A DNA stretch of 64,000 nucleotides from Streptomyces parvus. GTDB lineage: Bacteria; Actinomycetota; Actinomycetes; Streptomycetales; Streptomycetaceae. Each line of letters starts with the position of its first letter. Positions within the stretch are counted from its first letter, which is position 1. Below are positions 33,165 to 42,896 of the stretch, one piece after another. The position numbers were made by a program, and so were the translations under genes. The stretch is from contig NZ_BMRY01000009.1 of the NCBI RefSeq assembly GCF_014648875.1, forward strand, positions 186,001-250,000. The letters are read 5' to 3'. The notes under the pieces were generated by a model, which did not search any database, was not told the DNA's origin, and was given only the letters and a program-made list of their open reading frames with translations.

Positions 33165-34181
33165 TCACTGGAGCGCGCGGACCGCGGTGCGGAAGACGGC
33201 GGGCGCCCGGTGGGCCGCGGCGACGATCAGCCGGCCCGAGGACGGGTGGCCCGCCACGCTCAGCAGGGCCGCGGTGAGCAGCCGGTAGCGTCGGGTGACC
33301 CGCGCCCAGCGGCGGGGGTAGTCCTCGGGCCGCCCGGCGCTCAGGCAGTCGACCGCGGCCGTCGCGGTGGCGACCGCGAGGGCGATGCCCTCCCCGGTGA
33401 GGGCGTCCACGTACCCGGCGGCGTCGCCGACCAGCAGGACACGCCCGGCCCGTCGGCCCAGCGCCCGCTGGCGCAGCGGACCGGCCCCGCGTACGGGAGT
33501 GGCGCCCCGGCCGTCCGCGAGGCGGGCCGCGAGGGCGGGGAAGGCGGCCAGGTGCTGGTCGTACGGGCGGCGGTCGCGGCTCAGGACGGCGACGCCCACC
33601 AGGCGCTCGCCGACCGGGGTCACGTACGCCTCGCCGTGCCGGGACCAGTGCACCTCGACGTGGTCCGTCCAGGGGGCCAGCGGGTAGTGGCGGCGCAGGC
33701 CGTAGCGTCCGGGGCCGGGGACCGGGTGGTTCAGGCCCAGGGCGCGGCGCAGCGGCGAGTGGAGCCCGTCGGCGGCGATGAGCCAGCGTGCGGTGAGCCC
33801 GGCGGCGGTGACGGTGTGCTCGTCCTGCCGCACCTCCCCCACCTTGCGGGTGACGACGCGTACGCCGAGGGCTGCGGCCCGCGCGTGCAGAGCCGCGTGG
33901 AGTTCGGTGCGGCGGACGCCCGCGCCCGGGCCGCCCCGGAAGGCCGCTTCCACGCTGCGCAGGCCGTCGGTGTAGCGGATGCCGCGCAGCTCGTGGCCGC
34001 TCACCCGGACGCCGAGGTCGCGCAGGGCCGCGACGCCGCCGGGCATGATGCCCTCGCCGCACGCCTTGTCGACGGGGGCGGTGCGCGGCTCGACCACCAC
34101 CGCTTCCAGGCCCGCGGAGGCGGCACGGATCGCGGCGGCGAGGCCGGCCGGTCCGCCGCCCGCGACGAGGACGTCGATCAC
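33165..34181 (-). CDS. srsC: FAD-dependent monooxygenase of the phenolic-lipid operon (SrsC-like)
   Basis: A 338-residue flavoprotein of the geranylgeranyl reductase/aromatic hydroxylase type. It has an N-terminal dinucleotide fold VLVAGGGPAGLAAAIRAASA (about residues 4-23), an ACGEGIMPGG segment, and the second FAD motif GRVLLVGDAAGYVDALTGEG (about 249-268). In S. griseus, SrsC hydroxylates the methylated alkylresorcinol, leading to alkylquinones; order and size match that operon. The GTG at 34181 overlaps the methyltransferase stop (GTGA), so it is the last gene of srsABC. Confidence 0.85.
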   Translation of the reverse strand: MIDVLVAGGGPAGLAAAIRAASAGLEAVVVEPRTAPVDKACGEGIMPGGVAALRDLGVRVSGHELRGIRYTDGLRSVEAAFRGGPGAGVRRTELHAALHARAAALGVRVVTRKVGEVRQDEHTVTAAGLTARWLIAADGLHSPLRRALGLNHPVPGPGRYGLRRHYPLAPWTDHVEVHWSRHGEAYVTPVGERLVGVAVLSRDRRPYDQHLAAFPALAARLADGRGATPVRGAGPLRQRALGRRAGRVLLVGDAAGYVDALTGEGIALAVATATAAVDCLSAGRPEDYPRRWARVTRRYRLLTAALLSVAGHPSSGRLIVAAAHRAPAVFRTAVRALQ

Positions 34182-34705
34182 GCCCGTGCGTCCAGGGCCG
34201 GGAGGCGGGCCAGCGCCCCGTCCTCGCAGCGGACGCGTACGACCATGAGCGCGGCGTTGAGGGCGGTGTACACGAGGGCGGTCACCCACGCCCCGTGGAC
34301 CAGGGGCAGCGCGAGGCCTTCGGCGGCTACGGCGACGTAGTTGGGGTGGCTCAGCCACCGGTAGGGGCCGCCGGTGACCCGGGGCAGGCCGGGTACGACG
34401 ATGACCCTCGTGTTCCAGCGGGGGCCGAGCGTCCGGATGCACCACCAGCGCAGCGCTTGCGCGGCCACGACGGCGGCGACCATGACCCAGCCGAGGACGG
34501 GCGGGAAGGGGCGATCGGCGAGGTGCACCTCCGCCAGGCAGCCGGCCAGGAGCGCGGTGTGCAGCGCGACCATCGCCGGATAGTGTTCCCGGCCCGATTC
34601 GACGCCGCCCCGGGCGAGGCTCCAGCGGGTGTTGCGGCGGGCCACCACGAGTTCGGCGAGGCGCTCGGCGGCGACGGCGAGCACGAGGACGGTGTACCAG
34701 GGCAT
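34178..34705 (-). CDS. srsB: Isoprenylcysteine carboxyl methyltransferase family protein (SrsB-like)
   Basis: A 175-residue membrane methyltransferase with four to five hydrophobic helices and the ICMT-type catalytic segment GGPYRWLSHPNYVAVAAEGL (about residues 112-131). In the S. griseus srs operon, SrsB methylates the phenolic hydroxyl of alkylresorcinols made by SrsA. Placement between the type III PKS and flavoprotein genes supports that role. Overlaps srsC by GTGA. Confidence 0.88.
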   Translation of the reverse strand: MPWYTVLVLAVAAERLAELVVARRNTRWSLARGGVESGREHYPAMVALHTALLAGCLAEVHLADRPFPPVLGWVMVAAVVAAQALRWWCIRTLGPRWNTRVIVVPGLPRVTGGPYRWLSHPNYVAVAAEGLALPLVHGAWVTALVYTALNAALMVVRVRCEDGALARLPALDARA

Positions 34706-34718
34706 GGGCCGTTCCTTC

Positions 34719-35771
34719 CTACCAGCGCAGCAGCACCAGTTCGCAGCAGAATCCCGGGCCCATGGCGAGCAGCAGCCCGGGGGTGCCCGGCTCCGGCCGG
34801 CGCTGTTCGATGGTGTCCCGGAGGACGTGCAGGACCGAGGACGAGGACAGGTTGCCGATGTCGGCCAGCGAGCGCCAGGTGACGTCGAGCGCCCCGTCGC
34901 GCAGGTCGAGGACCTCGGTCACCGCCTCCAGGACCTTGGGGCCGCCGGGGTGGCAGACCCAGTGGGCGATGTCCTTCGGCTTGAGTCCGTGTTCGCCGAG
35001 GAACTCCCGTACGTCGTCGGCGAGATAGTGGCGTACAACGTCGGGCACGCCCGGATCGAGGACGACGCGGAATCCGGTGGAGCCGATGTCCCAGCCCATG
35101 ACGTGCTCGGTGTCGGGGTACATCCGGCTGCGGGTGGCCACGATCTCGGGTCCGGCGACGGCCCGGCGGCCGCCGAGGGCGACGACGGCGGCCGCTCCGT
35201 CCCCGAACAGCGCGGTCGCGACGAGATTGGCGGGCGAGCTGTCGTGGCGCTGGAAGGTGAGGGAGCAGAGCTCGACGGACAGGAGCACGGCCACGTCGTC
35301 GGGGCGGCCGAGGAGGTAGTCGTGCAGCCTGGCCGTTCCGGCGGCTCCGGCGACGCAGCCGAGGCCGAAGACGGGCAGCCGTTTGACGTCGGACCGCATC
35401 CCGAGGCGGGTGACGAGCCGGGCGTCGACGGAGGGGGCGGCCATGCCGGTGACGGAGGTGAACATCAGCAGGTCGACATCGGTGGGGCGCAGGCCCGCCG
35501 TCCGCAGCGCGCCGCGTACGGCCTGGGCGCCGAGGTCGACGGCGGACCGGATGAATACGTCGTTGGACGGACCGAAGCCGTCGAGGTCGCCGTAGCCGTC
35601 CAGCGGCAGCACGGTGTGCCGGCTGCGGACCCGGGCGTTCTCGTGGAGCCGGTCGAGGACACGGCGGTCGGCACCGGGCGGCAGGCAGGTGCGGGCCACC
35701 ATGTCGGTGACCTCGCGCTGGGTGTGACGGTACGACGGCAGAGTCCCGTGCACCGCGGCGATGCGGGTCAT
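34719..35771 (-). CDS. srsA: Type III polyketide synthase (alkylresorcinol synthase, SrsA-like)
   Basis: A 350-residue chalcone/stilbene-synthase-fold homodimer-type PKS. All three catalytic residues are visible: Cys in FGLGCVAGAAG (about 140), His in WVCHPGGPKVL (about 270) and Asn in IGNLSSSSVL (about 305). GPGFCCELVLLRW at the C-terminus is the usual type III ending. Together with downstream srsB- and srsC-like genes it matches the S. griseus phenolic-lipid operon, where SrsA uses long acyl starters and malonyl/methylmalonyl-CoA. I chose ATG 35771; a longer frame to 35858 has no family similarity. Confidence 0.93.
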   Translation of the reverse strand: MTRIAAVHGTLPSYRHTQREVTDMVARTCLPPGADRRVLDRLHENARVRSRHTVLPLDGYGDLDGFGPSNDVFIRSAVDLGAQAVRGALRTAGLRPTDVDLLMFTSVTGMAAPSVDARLVTRLGMRSDVKRLPVFGLGCVAGAAGTARLHDYLLGRPDDVAVLLSVELCSLTFQRHDSSPANLVATALFGDGAAAVVALGGRRAVAGPEIVATRSRMYPDTEHVMGWDIGSTGFRVVLDPGVPDVVRHYLADDVREFLGEHGLKPKDIAHWVCHPGGPKVLEAVTEVLDLRDGALDVTWRSLADIGNLSSSSVLHVLRDTIEQRRPEPGTPGLLLAMGPGFCCELVLLRW

Positions 35772-35889
35772 CCTGCCTCCTGCTTCGGTGGCGTCATGGG
35801 CCCATCCTGCCCACAAGGTGGTGCGAAACGGCGTAAAAGACCCGCCAGGTCGCGGCACTGACGGGGCGACAGGCCCCTACGATCGCCCG

Positions 35890-36831
35890 ATGGACGCCAC
35901 GGAGAGGGTGAGCCCGGCGGGTTCCGGTCCGGTCGCCGCAGGTCCGGCGGGTTCCGGTCCGGCCGGTGCCGGTCCGGTCGCCGCAGGTCCGGCCGGTGCC
36001 GGGCGGCGAGGCGGATGGACCTTGGGGCTCGCGCTCGCCTGCCACCCCGGCCCCGCGCTCGCGGTGACCGCGCTCGCCTGCGCCCTCGCTCTCGGCTCGG
36101 GCCTCGGCGGCGCCCGCTCCGCGCTGGTCACGGCGGCCGTACTGACCGGGCAGCTTTCGGTGGGCTGGTGCAACGACGCGCACGACGCGCGCCGTGACGC
36201 CCGGGCCGGCCGCCGGGGAAAGCCCGCGTCCGACGGCACGGTCGGGGCGGGCGCGGTGTGGGCGGCGGCGACGGTCGCGCTCGCCGTGTGCGTACCGCTC
36301 TCGCTGGCCTGCGGCGTTCTCGCCGGTACGGTGCACCTCGCCGCGGTCGCGGCCGCCTGGCTCTACAACCTGCGGCTCAAGGCGACCGCCCTGTCCTGGC
36401 TGCCGTACGTGGCCGGGTTCGGCGCCCTTCCCGCCGCCGTCACCCTCTCCCTGCCGAGCGGACCGGGGCCCCGGTGGTGGACGGTGGCGGCCGGGGCCCT
36501 GCTCGGGTTCGCGGCACATCTGGCCGACACGCTCCCGGACATCGCGGTGGACCGGGCGGCCGGGATCCGGGGCCTCCCGCACCGGCTCGGCGACACGGGG
36601 ACCCGATTGCTGCTGCCTCTGCCGCTCCTCGGCGCGACCGCGGTGCTGGCAGTCGGACCGCCCGGACCGGTGGACGCCTGGGGTGCGGCGGCGCTCGTCC
36701 TGGCCGGTGCGGCGGCGCTCATGGGCCCGGCGCTCGGCCGCCGTTGGCGCAAGGCGGCGCTGGTCGGAGCGGTGGCCGTGGCAGCGGCGGATCTGGCATT
36801 GCTGCTGGTCCGGGGCGTGGCGGCGGCCTGA
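35890..36831 (+). CDS. UbiA family prenyltransferase divergent from srsABC
   Basis: A 313-residue membrane prenyltransferase with about eight to nine helices and the two Asp-rich diphosphate-binding motifs: NDAHDARRDA (about residues 94-103) and DTLPDIAVDRAAG (about 213-225). The N-terminal 38 residues are a Gly/Pro/Ala/Ser repeat (GPAGSGPAGAGPVAAGPAG) before the first helix, unusual for UbiA proteins. It shares a 118-bp divergent promoter region with srsA, so it may prenylate the phenolic lipid or quinone made by the srs operon. That link is inference; a menaquinone- or chlorophyll-synthase-like role is the alternative. Confidence 0.85.
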   Translation: MDATERVSPAGSGPVAAGPAGSGPAGAGPVAAGPAGAGRRGGWTLGLALACHPGPALAVTALACALALGSGLGGARSALVTAAVLTGQLSVGWCNDAHDARRDARAGRRGKPASDGTVGAGAVWAAATVALAVCVPLSLACGVLAGTVHLAAVAAAWLYNLRLKATALSWLPYVAGFGALPAAVTLSLPSGPGPRWWTVAAGALLGFAAHLADTLPDIAVDRAAGIRGLPHRLGDTGTRLLLPLPLLGATAVLAVGPPGPVDAWGAAALVLAGAAALMGPALGRRWRKAALVGAVAVAAADLALLLVRGVAAA

Positions 36832-36904
36832 ACGGGGCTGCCTAAGGGGGCGCCTGACGCCTCGTCATGTTACGCACGCGAATGACATGGCCACGCAAAG
36901 ACCG

Positions 36905-36933
36905 TTGACAAATCCGAAACAGCGCAGAAATCT
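36905..36933 (+). promoter_or_regulatory. Possible vegetative promoter of the glucanase pseudogene
   Basis: TTGACA (36905-36910), 17-base spacer, AAATCT (36928-36933), in a locally AT-rich stretch 63 bases upstream of the damaged start region. Confidence 0.45.
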
Positions 36934-36995
36934 GTGAACTTCTGGCCGCAAAAGATTGACTTGTGGACTCAAATATTGTGGAAGCAGAGGACATC

Positions 36996-39946
36996 ATGAG
37001 ATAAAAGCGACTCACCGGACGGACGGTCGCCGGACTGCTGACAGCCGGACTGATCTCCGCCGGACTCCTGCCCGTCACCGCGAGCGCGGCTGGGGCAACC
37101 GACCTCGCACGGGGCAAGTCCGTCACCGCCAGCGGATCCCACGGCGGATACCCGGCTTCGAACGCGAATGACGGCAAGATCGACAGCTACTGGGAATCCA
37201 ACGGCCACCCCGCCGACCTGACGGTGAAGCTCGGCGCGGACGCGGACGTCGAGTCCGTGGTCGTCAAGCTCAACCCGGATCCGGTCTGGGCCACCCGGAC
37301 GCAGGACATCCAGGTGCTCGGCCGGACGCAGGACGGCACCGCGTTCTCCTCGCTGCGGGACCGCGCCGGCCATGTGTTCAACCCCGGCTCCAACCAGAAC
37401 ACCGTGACCATCCCGGTGGACGCCCGGGTCGCCGACGTCCGGCTGAAGTTCTTCTCCAACACCGAGGCACCGGGCGCCCAGATCGCTGAGATCCAGGTCC
37501 TCGGGACGGCGGCACCCAACCCGGACCTCACCGTGAGCGCGCTGTCCTGGAGCCCGTCGTCCCCGTCCGAGACGGACGACATCACCGTCGAGGGGACCGT
37601 CCGCAACGCCGGCTCGGCCGCCTCCCCCGCCACCACCGTCAATGTGAGCCTGGGCGGCGTGGTCGTGGGCAGCGCGCCGGTCGGCCCCCTCGCGGCCGGG
37701 GCCTCGGCCCCGGTCTCGGTCGAGGTCGGCAAGCGGCCACAGGGGTCGTACACCGTCTCGGCGCTGGTGGATCCGACCGACACGGTCGTCGAGTCGGACG
37801 ACACCAACAACAGCCTGACCACCGCCTCCCCGCTGGTGGTCGGCCAGAGCCCCGGCCCCGACCTGGAGGTCCGCTCCATCTCCTCCACCCCGGCCAGTCC
37901 GGCCGTCGGCGCGACGGTCACCTTCACCGTTGCGGTGCACAACCGCGGCACCAGTGCGGTGAGCGCGGGCACGGTCACCCGGCTGACCGTCGGTTCCACC
38001 ACGCTGGGCGGCACCACCCCGGCCATCGCCCCGGGCGCGACCGCGAACGTCACCCTCGGCGGCAGCTGGACGGCCGCGAGCGGCGGCGCGACCCTGACCG
38101 CCACCGCCGACGCCACGAACCTCGTCGCGGAGACCAGCGAGACCAACAACACCTTCGCCCGGTCCATCGTCTCGGACGCGGCGCGGCCGTCCCGTACACC
38201 GAACTGGAGGCGGAGAAGGACGACTACGAGGGCACGTTGCTCCAGTCCGACGCCGAACGCACCTTCGGGCACACCAACTTCGCCACCGAGTCCTCGGGAT
38301 GCGAGTCGGTGCGGCTCAACTCAACGGGCGAGTAAGTCGAGTTCACCTCGACCGCCCCGGCGAACTCGATCGTCGTCCGCAACTCCATCCCGGACGCGCC
38401 GGGTGGCGGCGGCCGCGAGGCGACCATCAGCCTGTACGCCGACGGCGAGTTCGTCCGCAAGCTCGACCTCTCCTCGAAGCACAGCTGGCTGTACGGGAAT
38501 ACCGACAGTCCCGAGGGGCTCACCAACACACCGGGCGGCGACGCGCGGCGGCTGTTCGACGAGTCCCACGCCCTGCTCACCGAGACCTACCCGGTGGGAA
38601 CGAAGTTCCGTCTCCAGCGGGACGCGAGCGACAACGCCGCCTTCTACATCATCGACCTGATCGACCTGGAGCAGGTGGCCGCGCCGACCTCGCAGCCGTC
38701 CGGCTGTGTCTCCATCACGACGTACGGTGCGGTGGCGAACGACGGGCTCGACGACACGGCCGCCATCCAGCGCGCGGTGACGGCGAACCAGAACGGCGAG
38801 ATCGACTGCGTCTGGATCCCGGCGGGCCAGTGGCGCCAGGAGCAGAAGATCCTCACCGACGACCCGCTCGACCGGGGTCAGTCCAACCAGGTCGGCATCC
38901 GTGATGTGACGATCCGGGGCGCGGGCATGTGGCACTCCCAGCTCTACACGCTGACCCCGCCGCACGAGGCGGGCGGTATCAACCACCCGCACGAGGGCAA
39001 CTTCGGTTTCGACATCGACGAGAACACGCAAATCTCCGACATCGCCATCTTCGGCTCCGGCACCATCCGGGGCGGTGACGGCAACCACGAGGGCGGTGTC
39101 GCGCTGAACGGCCGCTTCGGCAAGGACACGAAGATCAGCAACGTCTGGATCGAGCACGCCAACGTGGGCGTCTGGGCCGGTCGCGACTTCACCAACATCC
39201 CCGAGCTGTGGAACCCGGGCGACGGCGTCGAGTTCACCGGGATGCGGATCCGCAACACGTACGCGGACGGCATCAACTTCGCCAACGGCACCCGGAATTC
39301 GACGGTCTACAACTCGTCGTTCCGCAACACCGGCGACGACGCGCTCGCCGTCTGGTCCAGCAAGTACGTCAAGGACCAGTCCGTCGACATCGGCCACGAC
39401 AACAGCTTCCGCAACAACACCATCCAGCTCCCGTGGCGCGCCAACGGCATCGCGATCTACGGCGGTTACGACAACAAGATCGAGAACAACCTCATCTCCG
39501 ACACCATGAACTACCCGGCCATCATGCTGGCGACCGACCACGACCCGCTGCCCTTCTCCGGGCAGACGCTGATCGCCAACAACGGCCTGTACCGCACCGG
39601 CGGAGCCTTCTGGAACGAGGACCAGGAGTTCGGTGCGATCACCCTCTTCCCGCAGAACCTGCCGATCCCCGGGGTCACGATCCGCGACACCGACATCGTC
39701 GACTCCACCTATGACGGGATCCAGTTCAAGACGGGCGGCGGCCTGATGCCGGACGTCAAGATCCAGAACGTGCGGATCGACAAGTCCAACAACGGTTCCG
39801 GCATCCTCGCGATGGGCGGCGCGCGCGGCAACGCGACGCTCACCGACGTGACGATCACCGACTCGCGCGACGGCCATGTGCTGATCGAGCCGGGTTCGCA
39901 GTTCACGGTCTCGGGCACACCAAACGGAGCCCGCGCGAAGCGCTGA
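36996..39946 (+). pseudogene. Secreted GH87-like alpha-glucanase (mycodextranase type) with CARDB domains, disrupted
   Basis: A remnant of a roughly 980-residue secreted enzyme. Order: signal peptide (GRTVAGLLTAGLISAGLLPV), a discoidin-like carbohydrate-binding domain (GKSVTASGS, NDGKIDSYWESNG), two CARDB repeats (NPDLTVSALSWSPS; GPDLEVRSISSTPAS), a linker, then a right-handed beta-helix catalytic domain with ISITTYGAV-like start, DGINFANGTRNSTV and NTGDDALAVWSS, the acidic motifs expected for GH87 alpha-1,3-glucanase/mycodextranase. Three lesions are seen: TAA at codon 3 (37002-37004), a -1/+2 frameshift between about 38150 and 38188, and an in-frame TAA at 38333-38335, probably from TAC. 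No in-frame start precedes the signal peptide after the first stop. Non-functional unless repaired. Confidence 0.88.
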
Positions 39947-39959
39947 AGCTCCTGAACGC

Positions 39960-39994
39960 TTCCCGGGCCGGCGGATCCCCCGTCGGCCCGGGAA
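39960..39994 (+). terminator. Terminator downstream of the glucanase pseudogene
   Basis: Perfect 11-bp stem TTCCCGGGCCG/CGGCCCGGGAA with a 13-nt loop followed by TTTCC, 14 bases after the stop. Confidence 0.8.
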
Positions 39995-40051
39995 TTTCCT
40001 GGAGCGGGTAGGACAGAGCCTTCTCGCCGGTAACGGTGCCGGAGGCGTGGT

Positions 40052-41134
40052 TCAGCTGGGGGTTGTGGTTCCGGCGCCCAGCTGCTGCTCGATCTCCGCG
40101 GCCGGGAACCGCGTCTGCTTGCTCTCGGTGCACAGACGGTGGAAGAAGGAGTCCACGACGACGGTAGGGCGTGCGTGCCGGTCGATGATGGCCGTGATCG
40201 CGGGTGGGACGTCGCCGGGTCGCCGGCCCTCGATCCAGTCGTGCAGGAAGGCTTTCCGTTCCGTGTCACCGCGCACGCCGTCGAGCACGTGGTGTCGGAG
40301 CAGGTGGCTCGCGGTGTAGCAGCGGTCGTACGCGAGGTGGTCCGAGAGGAAGCCGGACTCACCCGACGAAAGGTCGAAGCGGGAACTCAGGGCGAGTCCG
40401 AAGTCGGCGAAGTAGAGCCGGCGGCCGTCGGTCAGGATGTTGGTGAAGTGAGCATCGAAGTGGACGAGTCCGCGAGAACTCATGAAATCAGTCCCGTCCA
40501 TCAAAGCTTTCTCCACCCAGCCGAAGGGCGAGCCGTCCCCGCCTTCCTGCACGGCGGGTTCGCGGTGGTCGGCCAGCCATCCGGCGAGTGTGTGCGGCAC
40601 GTGCTCCAGGAAGACCACCAGGCTGCACGATGACCGGCCGATGGCCTCCAACCGGTCACGAACGGCGGGTGATCCCTCCCAGTGAGCGACGGCCCCCTCC
40701 AGGCCCCCGAACTCGTCCGTGAATCCTTCGGGAGGCGAGTCGGGCAGAACCCGCCAGTGGTACATCAGGGGGAATCCCGCATACTCGTCGCCGAGAACCC
40801 AGTTCGTGGTCATGGTGTGCACGGCGAGCTCCCGCCAGGCGCCGAACCCGGCCGAGCCCACGCCGTACTGGTAGAACATCGGCAGATCGAAGACATTCGC
40901 CGTCGACCGCACGTTCTCCGGGCGCAGTTCGATGTCCGTCAAAGGGATCCGCTTGACGAAGACGCGCGTTCCGTCGACGTCCAGCTCCGCCGATCTGCCG
41001 CCGATGCCCGACCCGAACGGGGCAGCGGCTGCCACGACCGCCTTCAGCCGGTGGTCGCTCACCAAGGAGAGCTGCGTGCTCACGGTCCCGTAGCCGGCCA
41101 GCCGCGCGGCGCGCCACGAATCCCGGTCCAGCAT
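40052..41134 (-). CDS. Protein-kinase-like (aminoglycoside phosphotransferase-fold) protein
   Basis: A 360-residue protein with a minimal eukaryotic-like kinase core: the catalytic loop LVHFDAHFTNILTDG (H-x-D-x4-N pattern, about residues 236-250) followed by YFADFGLALS (DFG metal-binding motif, about 254-263), and a candidate ATP-anchoring Lys in TRVFVKRIPL (about 62). It has no membrane segment. It may phosphorylate a small molecule, an antibiotic or a protein; nothing in context decides. Not in an operon: an opposite pseudogene lies on one side and a divergent gene on the other. Confidence 0.8.
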   Translation of the reverse strand: MLDRDSWRAARLAGYGTVSTQLSLVSDHRLKAVVAAAAPFGSGIGGRSAELDVDGTRVFVKRIPLTDIELRPENVRSTANVFDLPMFYQYGVGSAGFGAWRELAVHTMTTNWVLGDEYAGFPLMYHWRVLPDSPPEGFTDEFGGLEGAVAHWEGSPAVRDRLEAIGRSSCSLVVFLEHVPHTLAGWLADHREPAVQEGGDGSPFGWVEKALMDGTDFMSSRGLVHFDAHFTNILTDGRRLYFADFGLALSSRFDLSSGESGFLSDHLAYDRCYTASHLLRHHVLDGVRGDTERKAFLHDWIEGRRPGDVPPAITAIIDRHARPTVVVDSFFHRLCTESKQTRFPAAEIEQQLGAGTTTPS

Positions 41135-41334
41135 CGACGGCTCCTCGGTGCCCGGACCAGGGCGTCGGCAATCCCGCGTACGGCACCGACCTTACGCGTC
41201 ACCGCCGAACCGGGATCGTCGTGCGCCCGCCCTCGCACCGGTACACCCCGACCGCCGGGATCCGCGTCGGACACGGCCGATTCGGTGGTGTCACGGCTCT
41301 GGGAAGTGCAAGGCCCCGGGGCTACCCTCCGCGC

Positions 41335-42414
41335 ATGATTCCCACGGTTGTCTGGGGTACCGGCAACGTCGGCCGCGCGGCGATCCGCGCCGTCGAGGCC
41401 CATCCGGCACTGACACTCGCCGCCGTCCTCGTGCACGATCCCGCCAAGGTCGGCCGTGACGCGGGCGAGCTCGGCGGTCTCGGGCGCACGCTCGGGGTCG
41501 CGGCCACCGACGACATCGCCGCCGCCCTGGCCGCCCGCCCCCGCGCGGTGGTCTACGCGGCGTCCGGCGACATCCGCCCCGATGACGCGCTGGCCGACAT
41601 CGGGCGGGCGATCCGGTCCGGTGCGGTGGTCGTCACGCCCTCCCTCTATCCGCTCTACGACCAGCGCAACGCTCCGCCCGAACTGCGGGACCCGATCCTG
41701 GCCGCCGTCGCCGAGGGCGGCGGCTCCCTCTTCGTCTCCGGTGTCGACCCCGGCTGGGGCAACGACGTCCTGCCGTTGCTGATCAGCGGCCTCGGGACCG
41801 AGGTGGACGTCATCCGCTGCCAGGAGATCTTCGACTACTCCACGTACGAGCAGGAGGATTCGGTCCGCCATCTGATCGGGATGGGGCACCCGATGGACTA
41901 CCAGCCACTGATGCTGGCGGAGGGCGTTCCGACGATGGTGTGGGGCGGTCAGATACGTCTGATGGCGCGGGCGCTGGGCGTCGAGCTGGACGAGATCCGC
42001 GAGACGCTGGACCGCCGGGCGCTGGAGACGACGGTGACAACGCGCACGATGGGCGAGTTCGCGGCCGGCAGTCAGGGCGCCGTGCGCTTCGAGGTGCAGG
42101 GCGTCGTCGACGGCGTGGCCCGCATCGTCATCGAGCACATCACCCGGATCCACCCCTCGTGCGCCCCGGACTGGCCCACCCCGCCCGACGGGGTGGGCGC
42201 GCACCGGGTGGTGATCGAGGGGCGGCCCCGTATCGAGGTGACGGTCGAGGCCTCGGACGAGGGCGAGAACCGGTCGGCGGGCGGCAACGCCACGGCGGTC
42301 GGGCGGCTCGTCTCGGCGATCGACTGGCTGGTGGACGCGGAACCGGGCCTGTACGACGCACTCGACGTACCGCTGCGGCCTGCGGTCGGCAGGCTGGGAA
42401 GGAGACCGGCATGA
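41335..42414 (+). CDS. NAD(P)-binding dihydrodipicolinate-reductase-like (amine dehydrogenase family) protein
   Basis: A 359-residue protein with an N-terminal Rossmann motif VVWGTGNVGRAAIRAV (about residues 5-20), VVYAASGD, and SGVDPGWGNDVLPLL. These are features of the family related to dihydrodipicolinate reductase and 2,4-diaminopentanoate dehydrogenase. The substrate is unknown. No Shine-Dalgarno precedes the ATG, and TACCCT lies about ten bases upstream, so the transcript may be leaderless. Overlaps the next gene by ATGA, forming a two-gene operon with the CMD-like protein. Confidence 0.85.
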   Translation: MIPTVVWGTGNVGRAAIRAVEAHPALTLAAVLVHDPAKVGRDAGELGGLGRTLGVAATDDIAAALAARPRAVVYAASGDIRPDDALADIGRAIRSGAVVVTPSLYPLYDQRNAPPELRDPILAAVAEGGGSLFVSGVDPGWGNDVLPLLISGLGTEVDVIRCQEIFDYSTYEQEDSVRHLIGMGHPMDYQPLMLAEGVPTMVWGGQIRLMARALGVELDEIRETLDRRALETTVTTRTMGEFAAGSQGAVRFEVQGVVDGVARIVIEHITRIHPSCAPDWPTPPDGVGAHRVVIEGRPRIEVTVEASDEGENRSAGGNATAVGRLVSAIDWLVDAEPGLYDALDVPLRPAVGRLGRRPA

Positions 42415-42890
42415 TCATCGATGTTCCGGAGGGCCAGGAGCCCATCGGTTACGTGTGGGGGGAGATGGTCCCCGGGATCGGCGTCGCCGCCGCCACGTTC
42501 TCGATGTCCGTGTACGAGCACACGACGTTGGGGCTCCGCGAGTTCGAGGCGGCCCGGCTGCGGGTGGCGCAGATCAACGGGTGCCTGTTCTGCCTGGACT
42601 GGCGGACCGAAAGGGACGGGACGAAGGTCGAGGAGGAGTTCGCCGAGGCGGTGACCCGGTGGCGTACGACCGAGGCCTTCGACGAGCGGACCCGGCTCGC
42701 GGCGGAGTACGCCGAGCGGTACACGCTCGACCATCACGGTCTGGACGACGCGTTCTGGCAGCGGATGACCGCGCACTACAGCCAGGCGGAGATCGTGGAG
42801 CTGACGATGAGCATCGGCTCGTGGCTGGCGTTCGGGCGGCTCAACCATGTGCTGGGGATCGACGCGGTGTGCGTTCTGCCCGGTCACTGA
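42411..42890 (+). CDS. Carboxymuconolactone decarboxylase family protein (AhpD-like)
   Basis: A 159-residue CMD/AhpD fold protein with the redox pair in QINGCLFCLDWRTERD (CxxC, about residues 59-62) and a following histidine-poor helix. The CxxC suggests thiol-based peroxidase or disulfide chemistry rather than decarboxylation. GGAAGGAG precedes the ATG, which overlaps the upstream stop. Likely works with the upstream oxidoreductase on one small-molecule pathway, possibly detoxification. Confidence 0.85.
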   Translation: MIIDVPEGQEPIGYVWGEMVPGIGVAAATFSMSVYEHTTLGLREFEAARLRVAQINGCLFCLDWRTERDGTKVEEEFAEAVTRWRTTEAFDERTRLAAEYAERYTLDHHGLDDAFWQRMTAHYSQAEIVELTMSIGSWLAFGRLNHVLGIDAVCVLPGH

Positions 42891-42896
42891 CGGAGT

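Noticed and set aside
36996..39946. Possibility that the glucanase lesions are sequencing errors
   Set aside because: Three independent lesions of different kinds in one gene, while neighbouring genes are intact, make this unlikely, though not excluded.
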